A DNA stretch of 31,485 bases from a virus. Shown piece after piece: positions 28,539 through 31,485 of the stretch. Position 1 is the stretch's first letter; each line of letters opens with the position of its first letter. A program made the position numbers and the translations under genes. Where the stretch lies: IMG/VR virus record IMGVR_UViG_3300028610_002224, positions 1 through 31,485 of that record, one strand, 5' to 3'. The notes under the pieces were generated by a model that saw only the letters and a list, made by a program, of their open reading frames with translations, was not told the DNA's origin and ran no database searches.

Positions 28539-31349
28539 TTATTCCGCTGTCCAACCATTTGTTGTAATTAGCCAATCATCAACCGTATAATACTGGTAGC
28601 ACGCAATATCACCAGATGTTGAAAGATTGGTTATATTCGCACCTTCTGCGCCCGTTACACCATCAAGGAGATAGCCATCCGCCGCGTTATTATCTGATAC
28701 AACTTCAATAGCCCCGCTTGTTATAATCGTGAAGTGCATATTTATTAGCATCGCAGGGATAACTAAATCACCAGTATCGGAAGTTACTACATATGTTCCA
28801 CCATATAAATTAGCTCCAGTAAATCCGGCTGCAAACGCAGTTGTTGAACCCGAAACCGGAGTTAGTGCTTTTGAGCTTCCTGTGGTTTTTGTGTAGTCTA
28901 CAGAGTTTGCAGCCATTTCAGCAAGTTCAATATCACCAGCTTGTAGTGTAGTGTTAATCTGAAATTTAACTTGATTATCCGAACCATCTACGATCATAAA
29001 ATCTGTCCATGCACCTGAAGCGTCACCACCATCTTTATATTGAAAAGTTATGTCTGAAACAACGGCTCCTGCTGTTACAGTAGTTGCGTTTGCAAATATA
29101 CGTGCAATGGTTTCATCAGCATCTAAGCTGTTAGAATCATCAAAGCTTAGTGTCGGTGTCGTTGTGGCTCCAGAAGCTAAACCGCTTGCAGCCGTAATCG
29201 TTCCCGTAACGGTTAAATTGTCCCCGTCAAAGGTCATATCAGCGTCCCCTTCCAGCGTCCCATCTCCGGTCCATACCCCAACTTGATCGTTTACAGGTGT
29301 GCCGACTTTGGTGACATCTCCTGAACCAGCGGGGGTTTGCCAAGAGCTTGTACCATCACCGTCTTCCCTAAGGTATTTAGTCCCTCCGACTTCTCCAGTT
29401 GATAGAACAGCGGTTCCCTCGGGTGGACCCTCATCACCTGTGTTAGTTCCCGAGGTATTTCCTATAACAACCGATTCAGCATCAGTAACATAATTGGTGT
29501 CTGCTGGTAGGTTAGTTCCATCAACTCTAATAAAAATATTGCTAAGAATATCCGTTGTTGTCGGGATAGAAAGTCGAGAAACTGTTGTGCCTTCCTGGTA
29601 AATGGCTACGGTTGCGCCGGAGCCACCACCAACATTTGCGAACAATTTTACGATTATTCGGTCAGTTGTTAATAAATCTGTATCACTCAGCGTATTGGCA
29701 TGTAGCTCAAACTCTGCCTTGGTAACTATCAACCCCGATGTTTCAGTTGTTATAATTAAAGTTTCAGTGCCACCAGAAGCCCTTTTGTAAACTTCGGCGT
29801 ATATATTTACATCACTATTACCCGCCGTTCTCTCGGCATGAAAATGAACGCTAAATATTCCAGATGGGATCACCAAAACTTCCGGCTCACCCAATAGGGT
29901 AGCATAATTATTGAGAGCCTGATCATTTGTGGATGAGGCTAACCCCACGGTTGTTATCGTGGATTCAACAGCACCAAGTCCAATATTTGTCATATCTGTA
30001 TAAATCCCACCAATATCAGAAGCGGTATCATTGAAAAAATAATCAATATCTATATCGGCAGTTGAGTCAAGATAGTTACGGTTAATAGCGTCTGTGCCTA
30101 ATGTCGGATCAGCTACAGAGGTTATTCTCTGACTTCCCATGTCAATTTCACCAGTGTCATTGATAGTTGGGGCTCTCCCCTGAATACGTCTACCTGACAC
30201 CCCATCAAACGCTACAATTGCATTATCCGTTGAACTTGCTGCACCCCTGACATTAGCGCCATTAATTTTCACGTCAAATGAGCCGTTATTTGCCGCCGTA
30301 AGAACCTTTCCTATCGACACAACAATATTGTCACCGGTCGGAGCGACATTCGTTAAAAAACCTACTGTTGAGGCACTTAAAAATATTTCCTCACCCGAGG
30401 CCCACGTTTCACCGTAGGGGCTTCCATCTGTGTCTACTCCGTTTATGGTGCCACCCCACGTTGCAACACCATTTTCATTATTAAGTATTTGATGGGTTGT
30501 GACTCCTAAAACCATGGATGTAGATCCAGAATCCGCTTGTGCCTCTGCGATTGTGGCCCTGTTCCCTACGGCACCAGTTTGATAAACTGGAACGAAATCA
30601 TTAATAGTACTCCCCGAGTCATTCCTTACCTTTGTCCATGATTCAGACCCAAGATTCAATTTTACATTGGATATAGAATTATAAAAAGACAACTCATCAT
30701 CGTCGGTGTCATAAAATAATAGACCTGCTGAATGAGCGGGGGCAGTTATTGCGGTAAAATCAGCCGAATTGATATCAGCCATATTATCTGAACCATCTAT
30801 TAAAATGCCAGAATTTTTGATTGTTTTCCCGCCCGATCCATCAAAGACTACGATTGCGGTATCTGTTGCACTCGCGGGACCATTTACATCACCCGAGCCT
30901 GAAGAAACTTGCCAAGAACTTGTACCGTCACCATCTTCTCTTAAAAACTTTACACCACCTACCTCACCAGTTGATAAAACATCTGTTCCTTCAGGTGTTC
31001 CGGTTGCAACAGAAACAAAGGGGTCACCCGCTGTTCCAGCCCCGGTAATCGTTACACCATCACCGACCTGATCACCTGTGTTTGTTCCAGTATCAGCTTC
31101 AGTAACCTTTGCTGTATTCGCAATAATAGCGTTGCTTTGACTTGTCGTTATCCCTGTCTTGGCATCATTTAGTGTAGTTCTGGTATCAAGATCATCATCA
31201 TTAGCTTGAATAGCTGGTCTTAATGTTGCATCCCAAAAACCTTCAGTTGGAATAGCTGTCTGTGCTGAATAAAGATTTCCTGCAAAGAAAACCACCAGCA
31301 TTAGGATAGTAAATGTTAATGTTCTTGCAAAAAACCTTAAGAATTTCAT
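28539..31349 (-). CDS. Large fibre-like protein with signal peptide and repeated module
   Basis: This 936-residue protein starts with a signal peptide (MKFLRFFARTLTFTILMLVVFFAGNLYSA, cut likely near residue 29). The mature part is Gly/Asp/Thr/Ser-rich with typical phage-fibre phrases (TGTNTGDQ, DFTAITAPAHSAGLLFYDTDDDELSFYNSISN, GSQRITSVADPTLGTDAINRNYLDS). A module GTDVLSTGEVGG...LREDGDGTSSWQ...GSGDV occurs at about residues 121-154 and again at 643-678. The end looks like a compact tip (GTYVVTSDTGDLVIPAMLINMHFTI...). It probably forms a trimeric fibre. The ribosome site is AAAGGAAAAGGA. Confidence 0.75.
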   Translation of the reverse strand: MKFLRFFARTLTFTILMLVVFFAGNLYSAQTAIPTEGFWDATLRPAIQANDDDLDTRTTLNDAKTGITTSQSNAIIANTAKVTEADTGTNTGDQVGDGVTITGAGTAGDPFVSVATGTPEGTDVLSTGEVGGVKFLREDGDGTSSWQVSSGSGDVNGPASATDTAIVVFDGSGGKTIKNSGILIDGSDNMADINSADFTAITAPAHSAGLLFYDTDDDELSFYNSISNVKLNLGSESWTKVRNDSGSTINDFVPVYQTGAVGNRATIAEAQADSGSTSMVLGVTTHQILNNENGVATWGGTINGVDTDGSPYGETWASGEEIFLSASTVGFLTNVAPTGDNIVVSIGKVLTAANNGSFDVKINGANVRGAASSTDNAIVAFDGVSGRRIQGRAPTINDTGEIDMGSQRITSVADPTLGTDAINRNYLDSTADIDIDYFFNDTASDIGGIYTDMTNIGLGAVESTITTVGLASSTNDQALNNYATLLGEPEVLVIPSGIFSVHFHAERTAGNSDVNIYAEVYKRASGGTETLIITTETSGLIVTKAEFELHANTLSDTDLLTTDRIIVKLFANVGGGSGATVAIYQEGTTVSRLSIPTTTDILSNIFIRVDGTNLPADTNYVTDAESVVIGNTSGTNTGDEGPPEGTAVLSTGEVGGTKYLREDGDGTSSWQTPAGSGDVTKVGTPVNDQVGVWTGDGTLEGDADMTFDGDNLTVTGTITAASGLASGATTTPTLSFDDSNSLDADETIARIFANATTVTAGAVVSDITFQYKDGGDASGAWTDFMIVDGSDNQVKFQINTTLQAGDIELAEMAANSVDYTKTTGSSKALTPVSGSTTAFAAGFTGANLYGGTYVVTSDTGDLVIPAMLINMHFTIITSGAIEVVSDNNAADGYLLDGVTGAEGANITNLSTSGDIACYQYYTVDDWLITTNGWTAE

Positions 31350-31407
31350 AATATAATCCTTTTCCTTTTATTGATTATTTACTTTTTTAAATTCAAATAC
31401 CCCAAAC

Positions 31408-31485
31408 CTATCTTGCTGATGAGTGTTTAGCTGAATATGCAAACTCAGCACTCGGGGTAAATTTTATTTTATTCAACATTGTCCC
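31408..31485 (-). CDS. C-terminal end of an upstream protein (partial)
   Basis: An open frame of 25 codons reads in from the right edge to TAG at 31410-31408 and ends KFTPSAEFAYSAKHSSAR. It would be the tail of the gene preceding the fibre gene. No start is in view and no family can be named. An imperfect inverted repeat lies within the same bases, so the coding call is cautious. Confidence 0.35.
   Translation of the reverse strand, partial: GTMLNKIKFTPSAEFAYSAKHSSAR

Noticed and set aside
29050-31071. Plus-strand frames inside the fibre gene
   Set aside because: They are shadows of the long minus-strand gene, made open by its Thr/Gly/Asp-rich composition, and have no ribosome sites or family features.
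28539-31349. Diversity-generating retroelement target in the fibre gene
   Set aside because: No reverse transcriptase or template repeat is present. The repeated module differs by ordinary divergence, not by adenine changes.
31416-31422. CTGATGA, the core of a hammerhead ribozyme
   Set aside because: No GAAA box or matching stems II and III follow. The bases are better explained as the end of a coding region.

Overview
The window is a 31.5 kb piece of an AT-rich tailed-bacteriophage-like genome. Every protein gene I can support, and the one tRNA gene, lies on the minus strand, so genes are read from the right end to the left. The assignment rests on a small-terminase-like protein, a D5-type SF3 helicase, a CHC2/TOPRIM primase, a dCTP deaminase, an SLT-type endolysin, long fibre and beta-helix proteins, tight gene packing with many ATGA and TAATG overlaps, and many tiny genes. 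Lipoproteins with ordinary lipoboxes, Sec signal peptides, strong purine-rich Shine-Dalgarno sites and a leaderless transglycosylase suggest a Gram-negative, low-GC bacterial host. I cannot name the host. No integrase, large terminase, portal, capsid or DNA polymerase is present, so the window is only part of the genome.

Layout in transcription order. (1) 31485-25570: end of a structural gene, then a 936-residue fibre-like protein, a small beta-rich protein, an IPT/lectin-like protein and a parallel beta-helix protein. All four complete proteins begin with a signal peptide. A strong terminator closes the block at 25494-25531. (2) 25339-15433: recombination and repair operon with a small HTH protein, DEDDy exonuclease, a Gp3-like (RDF-like) metal-binding protein with a long acidic tail, an acidic-tipped protein of SSB-like character, a PD-(D/E)XK nuclease, an HTH protein, a deoxyribosyltransferase-like protein, RecD2 split into two genes, a methyltransferase-like protein, an HTH+AP2-like protein, a small Cys protein, a coiled coil and an ERCC4 nuclease. 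(3) 15430-11940: small accessory genes, including a 20-unit pentapeptide-repeat protein, an XRE regulator, a lipoprotein and a membrane coiled-coil protein. (4) 11918-7602: D5 helicase, a second methyltransferase-like protein, a 400-bp AT-rich TGAC/GTCA-rich region that could be an origin, and the primase. (5) 7583-1: a promoter with an unusual leader, a basic RHH-like protein, dCTP deaminase, a lipoprotein, endolysin, small membrane proteins, secreted proteins, tRNA-Pro(UGG), a lipoprotein, a Cys-rich zincin-like protein, a TerS-like protein and small zinc-ribbon proteins.

Proposed joint working: the primase and D5 helicase start replication. The split RecD2, the exonucleases, the ERCC4 nuclease and the acidic-tipped proteins would process and recombine replicating DNA. 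dCTP deaminase would supply dUMP/dUTP precursors, and the two methyltransferase-like proteins may modify DNA. The endolysin with nearby small membrane proteins would give lysis.

Points that stand out: a KVxLDE peptide, carried on a near-identical 21-bp DNA element, in four unrelated proteins; a shared acidic C-terminal tip (ending FxDI/FDNI/DEDI) in four recombination proteins; the split RecD2; signal peptides on the fibre block; a pentapeptide array built from a two-state DNA code; and a leader with a five-codon cistron and two competing hairpins. No homology searches were possible. All family names come from motifs read by eye.
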